NCBI GenBank assembly: GCA_963844635.1
Contig: CAWJPD010000002.1
Location: 558,001 to 622,000, forward strand
Length of the DNA: 64,000 nt
DNA from: JAJPKK01 sp963844635
Lineage (GTDB): Bacteria; Pseudomonadota; Alphaproteobacteria; Rhizobiales; Xanthobacteraceae
Direction: 5' to 3'
Below, one piece after another: positions 26,200 through 35,980 of the stretch. The position numbers were made by a program, and so were the translations under genes. The notes below the pieces were generated by a model that had not been told where the DNA came from, searched no databases, and saw only the letters and a list, made by a program, of their open reading frames with translations. Every line of letters begins with the position of its first letter. Position 1 is the first letter of the stretch.

Positions 26200-28336
26200 T
26201 CAAGCGCCAGCCGCGAAACTCAGTTGCATGACTGGGGTGCGCTCCGGCTCCCCGACGACATCAAACCGGACGCAGCCTGTCGCCGCGAGAGCGGCGCCCA
26301 AGAGTGCGATGTCATTGCCCACATACCATGTCGGCCCGGTCGATTGCCCGCCGGGGCTGGCATGCGGCCGGGAAGCTCGCGCCAACCCCGGAGCTTTCGT
26401 TGCGCACGCGCAGCACCACCTCGCTGGTTGCAGAGACCGCTGTCGAGATGATGACCTGACCGCCCGGCCGCGAGGTTCGCAGTGCATGCGCCAGCACGTT
26501 TTCCACGCTCCGCCGCACCGAGCGGGCGTCGGCATGGAGCGCCGGCAAAGTTCGCGATAGCGAGAGCCGCAGCAGGACGTGCGCGGCGGTTGCCGGCGGC
26601 TGCAATTGGGCAATGCAGGAGCGCACAATCTCGTTCAGATTTGTCGCACCAGGCGGAGCGCTCGCGTTTGCATCGAGAACAGCCACAGCGTCCCCCGGAG
26701 CGGCCGCGCGCCGCTCGGGGTAGGCAATAGAGGCCGCGGTCTTCGGCTTCGACCGCAGTGCCACGCTCGCCGCCCCTTGACGCAAGGCTGCCGCTTCGAG
26801 GACAGCCCGCAGCGCGCTGGCCTCGGCCGTGACCCGTTGCAGCTCAGCCTCCTCGCTGTTGAAACGTTCCTTGGCTTCGTCCGTTTCGAGAAGGAGCGCG
26901 GACGCCGGCGTCCCGTCCCAATCCAAGGCAAATGCGCGTGCTCGAATCGGCACCTGGGCACCTCCGCACGTCGCGAGCACACGTGCCGGCACAGCCGCGT
27001 CCGAAGCAAGATTTGCAACACCAAGCGACGGAAAAAGCCCATCAAGTCCGCCCACGGCGATAATCGCGGCAAGGTCTGGATAACCTGTCACCGCAAACGC
27101 TTCGCGATTGGCGAACAGCAGTTCGCCGCGCCGGTGGACGATGATGGCGAGCGGCATTCGATCAAGCAATTTGCACTCTATCGCGATCCGGGGGCCCGCA
27201 GGCTGTGCCAACATTTCGGCGGCGGGTGCGACTGGGGGCGCCGCCCGTTGCTGATCCGCAGTCGAGCGCCGCGATTCGCCGTCGCCGATGTCACGCTTCG
27301 GTTCAGCGCCGCTTGGGAGGCTGCCCCGGGGCGCGGGGTAACCGAGTGTCTCCCCTAAGGATGGGTGGAGGCGCGGCAATAATTCACGCCTCAGCTCATC
27401 AAAGGCCTTCTCGATAGGTCGCAACGTCGCGTCGGGCGGGAAGTTCGGTCTTTCTTCTGTGGGCAAAGCGGGGAAAAAAACCACGTTTGCCGCGCCCGGT
27501 CCGATATCGGCTGTGGTTTCTGCGGCGCCTGTGGCAGCCGGCAGGTCGGCATGAATGATCCGCTGCACCGGTTCCGCGGCGAAACCGAGCGGCGACATTG
27601 TTGCGACGGCGGGAACCGGGATACGGCCTGCGTCGGAATTCCGACCTTTCTCGCTCTCGGTGACCGCACCCTGGGTGAAGCAGGCAAGCACCAGCGTGCT
27701 GGTGCCGTTCCCTATTCGCCGCAGCGAGACTGGGCCGATTGCCGTTTCGCCAGCAACGGCGCCGTCAACCATGGCAGCGGCGCAAAGGGGAGAGGCGCCG
27801 ATGTCATCCGTGTGGGTTGCATCGGTGAGCCGATGCCGCGCTTGCGGAGTCGCATCGAGGATGGCGCCATTTGGCGCAATCGCCACAACGGCGGCATCGC
27901 TGCCGGACAACAGTCGATGGACTCGTTCCTGCAGCGATAATGAAATTCCGGGAAAATCGACTGCCTTGATCAGGACGGCGGTGCCGGACCCGCCTGCGGC
28001 GGCGGGGATGAGCGAGCAATCGCAAGACAGTGGCCGTCGGAACGGATGTGGGCCATAGGGGGCGAAGCCGTGCAGCCGTTCGATCCGCGCCGTCCCGGCC
28101 GGCGGCAAAGTCGCGGCAAGCCAGGCCACTTGCAGTCGCACGGGATCGGCCGACCAGAACTCGCGCCCGGTGAGCGCTGCCATTGTCGTCGCCCCGAATG
28201 CCACCCAAGCGGAAGGATTGGCCCATAGAATGCGGGCACCGTCCGCGCTCCACAGCCATACCGGGGCTTGGTCCGTCGCATGCGCGGCGAGGCGCGGATC
28301 ATCGAGGCCCCAGCGTGTGAAAACCAGCTCGTTCAT
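26200..28336 (-). CDS. PAS-domain sensor protein, PdhS/CbrA-like but without kinase motifs; one frameshift
   Basis: About 710 residues from ATG 28336 (MNELVFTRWGLDDPRLAAHA). The N-terminal block APVWLWSADGARILWANPSA matches the first PAS-like domain of PdhS/CbrA-type cell-cycle kinases; a second PAS lies near LLDRMPLAIIVHRRGELLFA. The C-terminal text LNEIVRSCIAQLQPPA and ADARSVRRSVENVLAHALR follows the ATPase N-box layout, but there is no HisKA box with a phospho-acceptor His, and the G1/G2 ATP boxes are replaced (PTWYVGNDIALLGAAL). It is therefore probably a pseudokinase. The phase changes at about 26355-26370; the frame ending at 26200 carries the natural C-terminus. It faces hslO. Confidence 0.7.
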
Positions 28337-28524
28337 GGCGTTCTCGTATCCGCGCCGCCCGTACCAAGCCTTGCGGATGACGCGGCCTATATAACTCTGC
28401 CCGGGCGGCGTCCACGTCGGGGCGCGCCGACGCCGTTGCAAGAGCGTCGAAAAACACCCCGATACGCATCCGTCCCACTCCTGTTTCGCATCAGGACGTG
28501 ACCGAATCCTTTTGCGCATGGGGC

Positions 28525-28550
28525 GGAAACCGGGCTAGCATTTTGCCGTT
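28525..28550 (+). promoter_or_regulatory. Possible EcfG-type promoter for the phasin gene
   Basis: GGAAA, 17 bases, CGTT: one mismatch in the -35 (C to A) and a perfect -10 at the same spacing as the site at 13528-13553. It lies 51 bases before the phasin ATG. Confidence 0.35.
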
Positions 28551-28601
28551 GTCGTTTAAAAGCCACGGACGCGTGTCTGTCCGCGGCGCTGGAGGATCGC
28601 C

Positions 28602-28982
28602 ATGGACAAGGACACGATGCGGCATTTTGAAGTCCCGCACGATATGCGCGCGATGGCGGAGAAGAGCGTCGAACAGGCGCGCGTCGCGTTCAACGCTTTC
28701 ATGACAGCAGCCCAGGATGCCTTCGCACGCTTTGAAGGGCAGGCCAAGGCGGCCCAGGCTGGCGCCAAGGATATGAGCGAAAAGGCACTGAATTATGCCG
28801 AGCGCAACGTTTCAAATACGTTCGCCTTCGCGGACCGGCTGGTTCACGCCAAGGACGCGCAGGACATGATTCGCCTGCAGACTGAGTTCATTCAAACCCA
28901 GATGAAGGAACTGGCAGAGCAGGCCAAGCAGCTTGGTGATGCGGCGACCAAAATGACGATCAAGCCTTCATCGAACTCTTAG
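28602..28982 (+). CDS. Phasin family protein
   Basis: 126 residues, mostly amphipathic helix, rich in Ala, Gln, Glu and Lys. The core EKSVEQARVAFNAFMTAAQD and the later FAFADRLVHAKDAQDMIRLQ with TEFIQTQMKELAEQAKQLGD are the standard phasin_2 pattern. Phasins coat polyhydroxyalkanoate granules and control their number and size; no phaC is in view. GGAGG stands 7 bases before ATG 28602. The stop codon TAG is shared with the border of element A: T28980 and A28981 are host bases and G28982 is the first base of the element, so the last residues may have been altered by the insertion. Confidence 0.88.
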   Translation: MDKDTMRHFEVPHDMRAMAEKSVEQARVAFNAFMTAAQDAFARFEGQAKAAQAGAKDMSEKALNYAERNVSNTFAFADRLVHAKDAQDMIRLQTEFIQTQMKELAEQAKQLGDAATKMTIKPSSNS

Positions 28983-29122
28983 AGCGGGATGCGTTCAGTT
29001 TGAGTAGCCTCCCGCTCGATCAATTTCTGCGCACCCGTCGCGGACTGCGCTCGACGACGGATGCGTGTTGATTTTGCGCATGATCTTGTCCGAAAAGTCT
29101 GCAACTTTACGGGATCATGCGC
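28982..29122 (-). repeat. Element A copy 4, three modules, behind the phasin gene
   Basis: Reverse orientation: GAGCGGGATGCGTTCAGTTT at the left, CCGTCG/CGACGG module in the middle (29035-29060), palindromic module ending GGGATCATGCGC at 29122. Left border is preceded by TA; the right border is followed by CA, so any target duplication has decayed. Confidence 0.85.
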
Positions 29123-29152
29123 CAAACGCTCGAAAATGGGAGTTGAAGTGTC

Positions 29153-29173
29153 ATCGTCCGCAAAGCGGACGAT
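29153..29173. repeat. Perfect hairpin between phasin and oxoprolinase genes
   Basis: ATCGTCCGC-AAA-GCGGACGAT, 9-bp stem with 3-base loop. The two flanking genes converge, so it may act as a terminator, though no T-run follows on either strand. Nothing else is visible between 29123 and 29296. Confidence 0.5.
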
Positions 29174-29296
29174 CCAGAAAACCCAGTGTGCCGATTGGTG
29201 CACAGATCCATAACGAGTGGCTAGTGGATGCCTCGCTCAATGCGGAGCATGAGGCAGGTGATTACTTGTTTCATACAGTGCATTGGCAACCCTGCG

Positions 29297-32200
29297 TCAC
29301 CGGTTGCCGTAGCCTCCTGCCGTCGGTGTCTGAATAATGATGGCTTCGCCGGCCGCGAGCGTGGTGGCGTCGGCTCCTTGCAGGCGTTCCAGGCGGCCAT
29401 CGCGGCGCCGGACCAAATTCTCGCCGACCTCTCCCGAACCGCCGCCGGCAAGTCCGAACGGCGGCACGATGCGATGCCCCGACAAGATCGTGCATTCCAT
29501 CTGCTCCAGAAAGCGAATGGTCCGGCGTACGCCGTCCCCGGCGTTCCAGCGACCGCGGCCTCCCGAATGCGGCCGGATATGAAAGTCCTCCAGCAGCACG
29601 GGGTAGCGGAATTCCAGCACTTCCGGATCGGTCAAGCGCGTGTTGGTCATATGGGTGTGCACCGCGTCGGTGCCGGGAAAACCCGGACCGGCGGGCGAGC
29701 CTGAGCAGATCGTTTCATAATACTGGTAGCGCGCATTGCCGAAGTTCAGGTTGTTCATCGTGCCCTGCGCCGCCGCAAGCGCGTCAAGCGCGCCGAACAG
29801 CGTATCGGTGACGGCCTGGCTCACCTCCACATTGCCGGCCACAACCGCCGCGGGATACTCCGGCGACAGCATCGAGCGCTTCGGGATGATGATGTGGATC
29901 GGCCGCAGGCAACCGGCATTCATCGGGATCTCGTCGTCAACCATGACGCGGAACACGTAGAGGACCGCAGCGCGGGTCACCGGTTCAGGCGCATTGAAAT
30001 TGGTGGGCTGTTGCGGCGACGTTCCGGTGAAATCGACCGTGGCTTCGCGTCGCGATTTATCCACAGAAATCTTCACCCGCACCACCGCGCCCTGGTCCAT
30101 GGGGTAGGCGAATTCGGAGTCGTGAAGGCGGTCGATCACGCGGCGCACGCTTTCCGCCGCATTGTCCTGCACGTGCTGCATGTAGGCCTGGACCACCGGC
30201 AACGTGAAATGCGCGGTCATTTTGCGCAATTCCTGCACGCCTTTCTCGTTGGCGGCGATCTGCGCCTTGATGTCGTTCACGTTCTGCAAGGGATTGCGGG
30301 CCGGGTATCGCGCGCCGGTCAGAAGGGCGTAAAGCTCCCGCTCGCGAAAAAATCCGCGGTCGACCAGCTTGAAATTGTCAATGTACACGCCCTCTTCTTC
30401 AATCGTCGTCGCATTGGGAGACATCGAGCCGGGCGACAGGCCGCCGACATCGGCGTGATGCCCCCGGCTTGCGACCCAGAACAGGATCTCTCTTTCCCCC
30501 GCATCGAACACGGGCGTGCACACCGTAATATCGGGCAGGTGGGTGCCCCCGTTATACGGCGCGTTGATCGCATAAACGTCGCCTGGCCGAATACGATCGG
30601 CATTCTCGCGGATGATGGTCTCGACGGCGCGGTCCATCGAACCGAGATGCACCGGCATATGCGGCGCGTTGGCAACAAGGGAGCCATCCGCCGCGAACAG
30701 GGCGCAGGAAAAGTCGAGCCGTTCCTTGATGTTGACCGAATATGCAGTGTTCTGCAGCGACACCCCCATCTGCTCGGCAATCGACATGAACAGGTTATTG
30801 AAGACTTCGAGCATCACGGGGTCGGCGGCGGTGCCGATTGCGGTGCCGCGGGCAAGCGGCGCGACGCGCCGTAAAACAAGATGGTTCTTCGCGGTTAGTT
30901 CGACTTGCCAGCCGTCCTCGATGACGACCGTCTGATGCGGCTCGATCACGATGGCGGGGCCCAAAATTTCGTGGCCCGGCGCGAGCTGCTCGCGCAGATG
31001 GACGGCAGCAGCGTGCCAACGCCCGCCCGAATAGAAACGGGTTTGTTGCGCCGCGGGCGGGGGCGTCGCCGTCGTGGTCTCGGCGACCGGCTCGGCATGC
31101 TTTGCGCCACCGCCCACGGCCTCCACTGCGATTGCCTCGACCACCAACTCCTTTGCCGGATCGATGAAGCCGAACCGCGCGCGGTGCGCTTTTTCGAATG
31201 CCTCTTTCATGGCCGCCAGGTCAGGCCGGGCCTCATGAGGCCTTGCATCGGCCGCCCCCGACGGCAGAACGAAGGCCGGCACCTCGAGCGCGGTGTCGGT
31301 ACCGGAATAGCGGATATGGGCGCGGACATGGACGGCGATGGCGGAGCGGCGAACGCCCTGGCACGCGACCTCGGCCCGCGCCTCCTCGCCGAGCCGCGTT
31401 CCCGTCGCTGCGATCGCATCGGCGACCGCCTCGGAGAGCGGCATCTCGATCGCCTGCGCACGGGCGGCGCGGATATCGGCGAATCCCATTCCGTAAGCCG
31501 ACAGCAAGGACGAGAACGGGTGTATCAACACCGTCGTCATGCCGAGTGCGTCTGCGACCTGACAGGCATGCTGACCGCCTGCGCCACCGAAGCAATTGAG
31601 CGCATAACGCGTCACGTCGTAGCCGCGCTGCACTGAAATCTTCTTGATCGCGTTTGCCATGTTCTCGACCGCGATCTTGATGAAGCCGTCCGCCAACTCC
31701 TCAGGAGTACGTCCGCCGCCCACCTGGACGGCAAGTTCGGCAAACGACTTGCGCACCGCCTCCACATCGATCGGCTGGTCCTGGTTGGGTCCGAAAATTT
31801 TTGGAAACAAATCGGGGATCAGCTTGCCGGCCATCACGTTGGCGTCGGTCACGGCAAGTGGACCGCCGCGGCGGTAGCATTTCGGTCCGGGATTGGCGCC
31901 GGCGCTGTTCGGGCCCTACGCGCAAGCGGGCACCGTCGAAATGAAGAATCGAGCCGCCACCGGCAGCGACCGTGTGGATCAGCATCATCGGTGCGCGCAT
32001 CCGTACGCCTGCCACTTCGGTCTCGAAGGTGCGCTCGAGGGTCCCGTCAAAGTGCGAGACATCGGTCGAGGTGCCGCCCATATCGAAGCCGATCAGCCGG
32101 TCGAAGCCGGCTTCGCGCCCGGTCTCCGCCATGCCGACGACGCCGCCGGCCGGGCCGGACAGGATCGCGTCCTTGCCTTGAAACAGCTCGGCGCTGGTGA

Positions 32201-32978
32201 GGCCGCCGGACGACATCATGAACATCAGGTGGACAGGTGGTGCGTTTGCGGTGGGCGATCGGCCGTCTGAGATCGGAGACGGGCCCCCCAGTTCCACCGC
32301 CATTTGCTTCACGTAGCGGCGCAGGATCGGCGAAAGGTAGGCGTCGACCACCGTGGTATCGCCGCGGCCCACCAGCTTGATCAGAGGCGAGACTTCGTGG
32401 CTCACCGAGACCTGATCAAAGCCCATGCTGCGGGCGAGCGCGGCGACCCGCTGCTCATGCGCGGTATAGTGATAGCTGTGCATGAACACGATCGCGACGG
32501 CCCGAATGCCCTCCGCGAGCGCGCCTTCCAGATCGCGACTGATCGCGGCCATGTCCGGTGCAGCCTCGACGGTGCCGTCGGCCCGCACGCGCTCGTCCGC
32601 TTCGACGACGCGCTCATAGAGCATTTCCGGCTTGATGATGTGCCGGGCGAAAATCTTCGGCCGCGCCTGGTAGCCGATCTTGAGCGCGTCGCGGAAGCCT
32701 TTGGTCGTGACCAGCAATGTGCGCTCACCCCTGCGCTCCAGCAGCGCATTGGTGGCGACGGTCGTACCCATCTTGATGGCGCCGACGACATCCAGCGGGA
32801 TGCGCTGATGAGGCTTGAGGCCCAGCAGGTGACGGATGCCCTCGACAGCAGCGTCGCGATAGGCTTCCGGGTTGTCGGACAGCAGCTTATGCGCGGTAAG
32901 CGTGCCGTCTGGCCGCCGCGCCACCACGTCGGTAAAGGTACCCCCACGGTCGATCCAGAACTCCCAGTCGCCGGGCAT
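29297..32978 (-). CDS. Hydantoinase A/B fusion, 5-oxoprolinase family; one frameshift
   Basis: About 1226 residues. The N-terminal half is HyuA/HyuA_N: WIDRGGTFTDVVARRPDG at residues 7-24, IKMGTTVATNALLERRGE, and the ATPase motifs FDMGGTSTDVSHFDG and FGGAGGQHACQVADALGM. The C-terminal half is HyuB: VNIKERLDFSCALFAADG, GDVYAINAPYNGGTHLPDIT, and SGGRGRWNAGDGVRRTIRFL near the end. Family members use ATP to open 5-oxoproline, hydantoins or related rings, or carboxylate ketones; the substrate cannot be told. The phase changes at about 31909-31917 (one C too many on the minus strand in GGGCCCG); corrected text is VGPNSAGANPGPKCYRRGG. No transporter or partner gene adjoins it. Confidence 0.9.
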
Positions 32979-33059
32979 CGATGGTCATGTCTTCATTGTC
33001 GACGGGAGCATCAGTCCTACAGGCGCGCGACCGGGCGCGCCAGGAGAGCCAGATGTCGC

Positions 33060-33183
33060 GGCGCGAAATCCGGGATCGGCGTCTCCAGCCGTGGACCGTG
33101 AATTTCGTAGCCTGGATTGAGCGCCATCCGCGGTTCGCGCTTATCGAAGGCTACGGGGCCGGCGCGAAATCCGCGATCGGCGT
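33060..33183 (+). repeat. Pair of 23-bp direct repeats in the gap beside the Zorya-like operon
   Basis: GGCGCGAAATCCGGGATCGG plus CGT at 33060-33082, and the same with one mismatch (C for G) at 33161-33183. The gap 32979-33348 has no convincing gene; short frames in it are Arg-rich and lack ribosome sites. The repeats may mark a past deletion or insertion. Confidence 0.6.
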
Positions 33184-33348
33184 TGCCTAAAGGCTGGACA
33201 TTTTTGTTACGCCGCAGCCTACGGAGATTTGTCCCGGCTATCGCTCCGCTCTACCCGGACAACGCCGGCTGCATGTTTTGCCACTCGGTTCCTGGCTATC
33301 GCTGCGCTCGCCCTGACCAAAAGACTACATGCGTCGACATCGGAGTGA

Positions 33349-33954
33349 TCAGCCGGCATGCCTTCTCTGCATGGGAGGCTGCTGTTCTATCGAGGGCTGC
33401 GGTGCCACACTCGGCGACCTGGGGTACTGTGCGAAGAAGCGCGCGGCGCTGAAATCCTTGATCAGCGCCTTGCGGGCGCTCCACGGCAACGCCGAGGAGA
33501 AACCGTCAAACGCGAGCACGCCGAGGCAATTCTGGCAGACGCCGAGCCGCTCCAGTGACGGGGTGCGGCCGCCACGATCGATCTTGTTGATCGAGAACTC
33601 ACCGTCCTGCCGCACCGACGCGACGTAGCGTTCGAATCGATCTTCGGCCAGGATGTTGTAAAGCGTGCTGCAATGAGCCACGTGAAATTTCGGCGGCGCG
33701 AACTGTCCGCCGTGAATTGCGACGTCGCGGGTGTAGACCAGGACGCGACTGTTGCGATAGCCGATCGTGTTGTCCTCCAGCCATTCAAGGTCGGTTGCCC
33801 CGACGTCGATTCCTTCCTTTTCGAGTTTGTTCCACTCGTCCGGCGTGAGCGTGTTCGGCTTCAGTTTTGTCGTGTAACTGCCGTCCCGGGTGGCGCTCAT
33901 CATGCGCCGGAGCCGATTCAAATCCGGATCCTGGGTGAAGTCGCGCAACTTCAT
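33349..33954 (-). CDS. Third gene of the Zorya-like operon, ZorE-type N-terminal part, nuclease domain apparently lost
   Basis: 201 residues. The pattern KLRDFTQDPDLNRLRRMM, RNSRVLVYTRDV, FHVAHCSTL (H91, H94, C95), LERLGVCQNCLGVLAFDGF (C140, C143) and KDFSAARFFAQYPR (about 166-179) is that of the region which, in longer relatives as I remember them, comes before a C-terminal HNH endonuclease domain. Here the similarity stops at QYPR and about 20 unrelated residues lead to the stop; no HNH residues were found in any frame downstream. Start ATG 33954 overlaps the zorB stop (ATGA). In type II Zorya the third gene, zorE, encodes an HNH protein. Likely a truncated effector; it may still act as a sensor or be dead. 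Confidence 0.65.
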   Translation of the reverse strand: MKLRDFTQDPDLNRLRRMMSATRDGSYTTKLKPNTLTPDEWNKLEKEGIDVGATDLEWLEDNTIGYRNSRVLVYTRDVAIHGGQFAPPKFHVAHCSTLYNILAEDRFERYVASVRQDGEFSINKIDRGGRTPSLERLGVCQNCLGVLAFDGFSSALPWSARKALIKDFSAARFFAQYPRSPSVAPQPSIEQQPPMQRRHAG

Positions 33955-34730
33955 CGTGTGCTCTCGATGATCCGCTCCAGCCTCTGCTCGGAGTCGGTGC
34001 GGACCCTGAACTCGACCCGCTGCGACCTTCCGGAGTTTTCCGAGCCGTCGGAGTTGAAGATACGGCGTGAAGATGACAGGCCATTCGCGGTGACGCGCTC
34101 CCGCAGCCAGCGGATCTGATCCGACGTCATCGGCAGCCCCATGATGTATTCGAGCGTCTTGCGGGTCCTGTCCTGCGACAGCGACATGTTCTTGAAATAG
34201 GCGTCCTGTTCGGAAGCAGCCTGTGTCCAGAAGCTCGAAGTGTGGCCTTCGATTCGGATTTCCTGAACGATGTCGCGAAATTTGTCCGAGTACATGATGT
34301 CGACATAACGCGGGAAGAAATCGCGCAGGATCGCCTGGAAACGCGGCTTGAGGTCAACCTGGAACGGTCCCTTGCTGTCGAACAGCACTTCCGGCGCCTT
34401 GAACCGGATGGCAGCGTCCGCGGTGATTTCGGCATCCCAGGCCGCTAGATCCTTATCGAATTGCTTGCGCAGTTCCTGTGTGAGCTCTGATTTCGTCTGG
34501 TCATAGAGGACGGCAATCTGCTTGATCCGATCCGATTGCTCTTCGAGCTTCTTCGAATGTTCGGCAATCTGCAGATTGGCATCGCGGATCACCTTCGAAT
34601 CCGCCTCCAGCTTGACCATGTAGACGATGGCGACCAGCAGGAACACCATCATCAGGCCCGTCATCAGGTCGCTGAGCGGGATCCAATGATCGTCGGAGCG
34701 GGCGAAAGCGGGATCGAGATCGGCGCGCAT
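33951..34730 (-). CDS. zorB: ZorB-like MotB/OmpA membrane protein
   Basis: 259 residues from ATG 34730; GTG 34739 would overlap the zorA stop as GTGA. One membrane helix (LMTGLMMVFLLVAIVYMV, about 22-39) is preceded by an acidic residue in IPLSDLMTG (D21), the usual ion-binding position of MotB-type stators. A helical linker (about 40-110) then leads to an OmpA-like peptidoglycan-binding domain with IRIEGHTSS and LSQDRTRKTLEYI, ending near RVEFRVRTDSEQRLE. With ZorA it should form a proton- or sodium-driven 5:2 stator-like complex that anchors in peptidoglycan and triggers an intracellular effector on phage infection; this mechanism is known for Zorya and inferred here. Confidence 0.8.
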   Translation of the reverse strand: MRADLDPAFARSDDHWIPLSDLMTGLMMVFLLVAIVYMVKLEADSKVIRDANLQIAEHSKKLEEQSDRIKQIAVLYDQTKSELTQELRKQFDKDLAAWDAEITADAAIRFKAPEVLFDSKGPFQVDLKPRFQAILRDFFPRYVDIMYSDKFRDIVQEIRIEGHTSSFWTQAASEQDAYFKNMSLSQDRTRKTLEYIMGLPMTSDQIRWLRERVTANGLSSSRRIFNSDGSENSGRSQRVEFRVRTDSEQRLERIIESTR

Positions 34731-34735
34731 GTTCG

Positions 34736-35980
34736 TCACACGCCACGCGCCATTTGCACGACCGATCGAAGCTTGTCGGTCAGCGGCGCGTAGTCTTCGA
34801 CGAATTTGCGTGACAGCGCCGTGAGGTGCTGGCCCAAGGTGGTGATCGACTTGTTCAGCTCCTCGCTCAGCGCCTTGTCGAGCGCCGTCACCTGCCGGTC
34901 GATATTCTCTGAGAGGTGGCGGATATGGGCATGCGCTTCCCGGTTGGCGCCGGTGGCCGCATCCATGATCAGCTTCTTCATGTCGCCATACGAAGCCTGA
35001 AGGTTCTGGGTGACGGCCTTGACCATGGCAGCGACCTCTTCGTTGCTGCCGCGAACGCCAGCCTCGATCTGCCGGGTCATGTCGAGGATTTTGCTCTCGA
35101 TTTTCGGCAGATTTTCGCCGGCGCCGGTGAGCACGTCGCCGAGCTTTTCGAGCGATGATCCGACCTGATTGGTCTGGCCTTCGAGCGTCCGCATCATCGT
35201 GCCAAGCTCGCCGGCAATCCTTGAAAACGCTTCCGCTTCCGTCAGCAGCATCGCGTAACGTTCCGTCGCTTGCCCCATACTGGTGGCGGCTTGTTCCTGC
35301 AACTTCACCATTTCGGATATTTGCTGGCGCCAAGTCTCCTGCCACTGGACAAGTTTCTCAACCGCGGCGTTCAACTGCTTGAAGTTATCGCCGAACTGCT
35401 CCGTCATCCGCGTGTTGAATTCGCGGATGACGCCGTTTAGTGCCTCGATCAGGGCCTCGGAGTTGCTCTTGGAGATCTTCTCCATGTACTGGTCGATGCT
35501 GCCCTTGACGCCGTTCAAGCCCTCGCGGTTTTCCTCACGAAACAGCTTGAATTGGCCGAGCAGCCCCGCGTCGTCCTGGCTGGTCAGCGATCGGTTCATG
35601 TTGTCGAGCGCCGCCGCAAGATCATCGATCGTGGCTTCGTGGACGGCGGTTCCCGTCGCCATCGGCGGCGGTCCGATCAGCAGCAGGCGAACGCGAATCG
35701 CGAGCGCGCCCGCGACGCCGAACACCGACGCCCAGAACGCGGTCTTGATGCCGTTCACGAGTGCCGGGACGCTGCCCTGCACGTCGCCGGTATCGAAGTT
35801 GGTCAGTCCGAGCGCGATGCCGATGAAGCAACCGAATATGCCGAGCATCGTCAGGATCGTCGGGCCGTAGGCAACGGTGCGGCTGTTGTAGAACGGCCCG
35901 GCCATCAAGACCGAGAGAACCGAAATGACGACCACGAAAATCTGCGTGAGAATCGGCAGAGTAGAATAGGTCGCCAACAT
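34736..35980 (-). CDS. zorA: ZorA-like MotA/ExbB membrane protein with long coiled-coil tail
   Basis: 414 residues from ATG 35980 (MLATYSTLPILTQIFVVVIS). Three membrane helices (about residues 9-28, 41-60 and 79-98: TILTMLGIFGCFIGIALGL, AFWASVFGVAGALAIRV) have the MotA/TolQ/ExbB arrangement. From residue 120 to the end the sequence is almost uninterrupted helix/coiled coil (DQYMEKISKSNSEALIEALN, KLVQWQETWRQQISEMVKLQ and onward), the long intracellular tail typical of ZorA. First gene of a three-gene operon. The frame stays open upstream to 36355, but that part has no membrane or coiled-coil character and I do not include it. Alternative: a non-defence ExbB/TolQ-like channel; the coiled-coil tail and neighbours argue against it. 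Confidence 0.8.
   Translation of the reverse strand: MLATYSTLPILTQIFVVVISVLSVLMAGPFYNSRTVAYGPTILTMLGIFGCFIGIALGLTNFDTGDVQGSVPALVNGIKTAFWASVFGVAGALAIRVRLLLIGPPPMATGTAVHEATIDDLAAALDNMNRSLTSQDDAGLLGQFKLFREENREGLNGVKGSIDQYMEKISKSNSEALIEALNGVIREFNTRMTEQFGDNFKQLNAAVEKLVQWQETWRQQISEMVKLQEQAATSMGQATERYAMLLTEAEAFSRIAGELGTMMRTLEGQTNQVGSSLEKLGDVLTGAGENLPKIESKILDMTRQIEAGVRGSNEEVAAMVKAVTQNLQASYGDMKKLIMDAATGANREAHAHIRHLSENIDRQVTALDKALSEELNKSITTLGQHLTALSRKFVEDYAPLTDKLRSVVQMARGV

Noticed and set aside
32979..33348. Short open frames in the gap beside the Zorya-like operon
   Set aside because: Arg-rich, without ribosome sites or recognisable domains; possibly decayed sequence.
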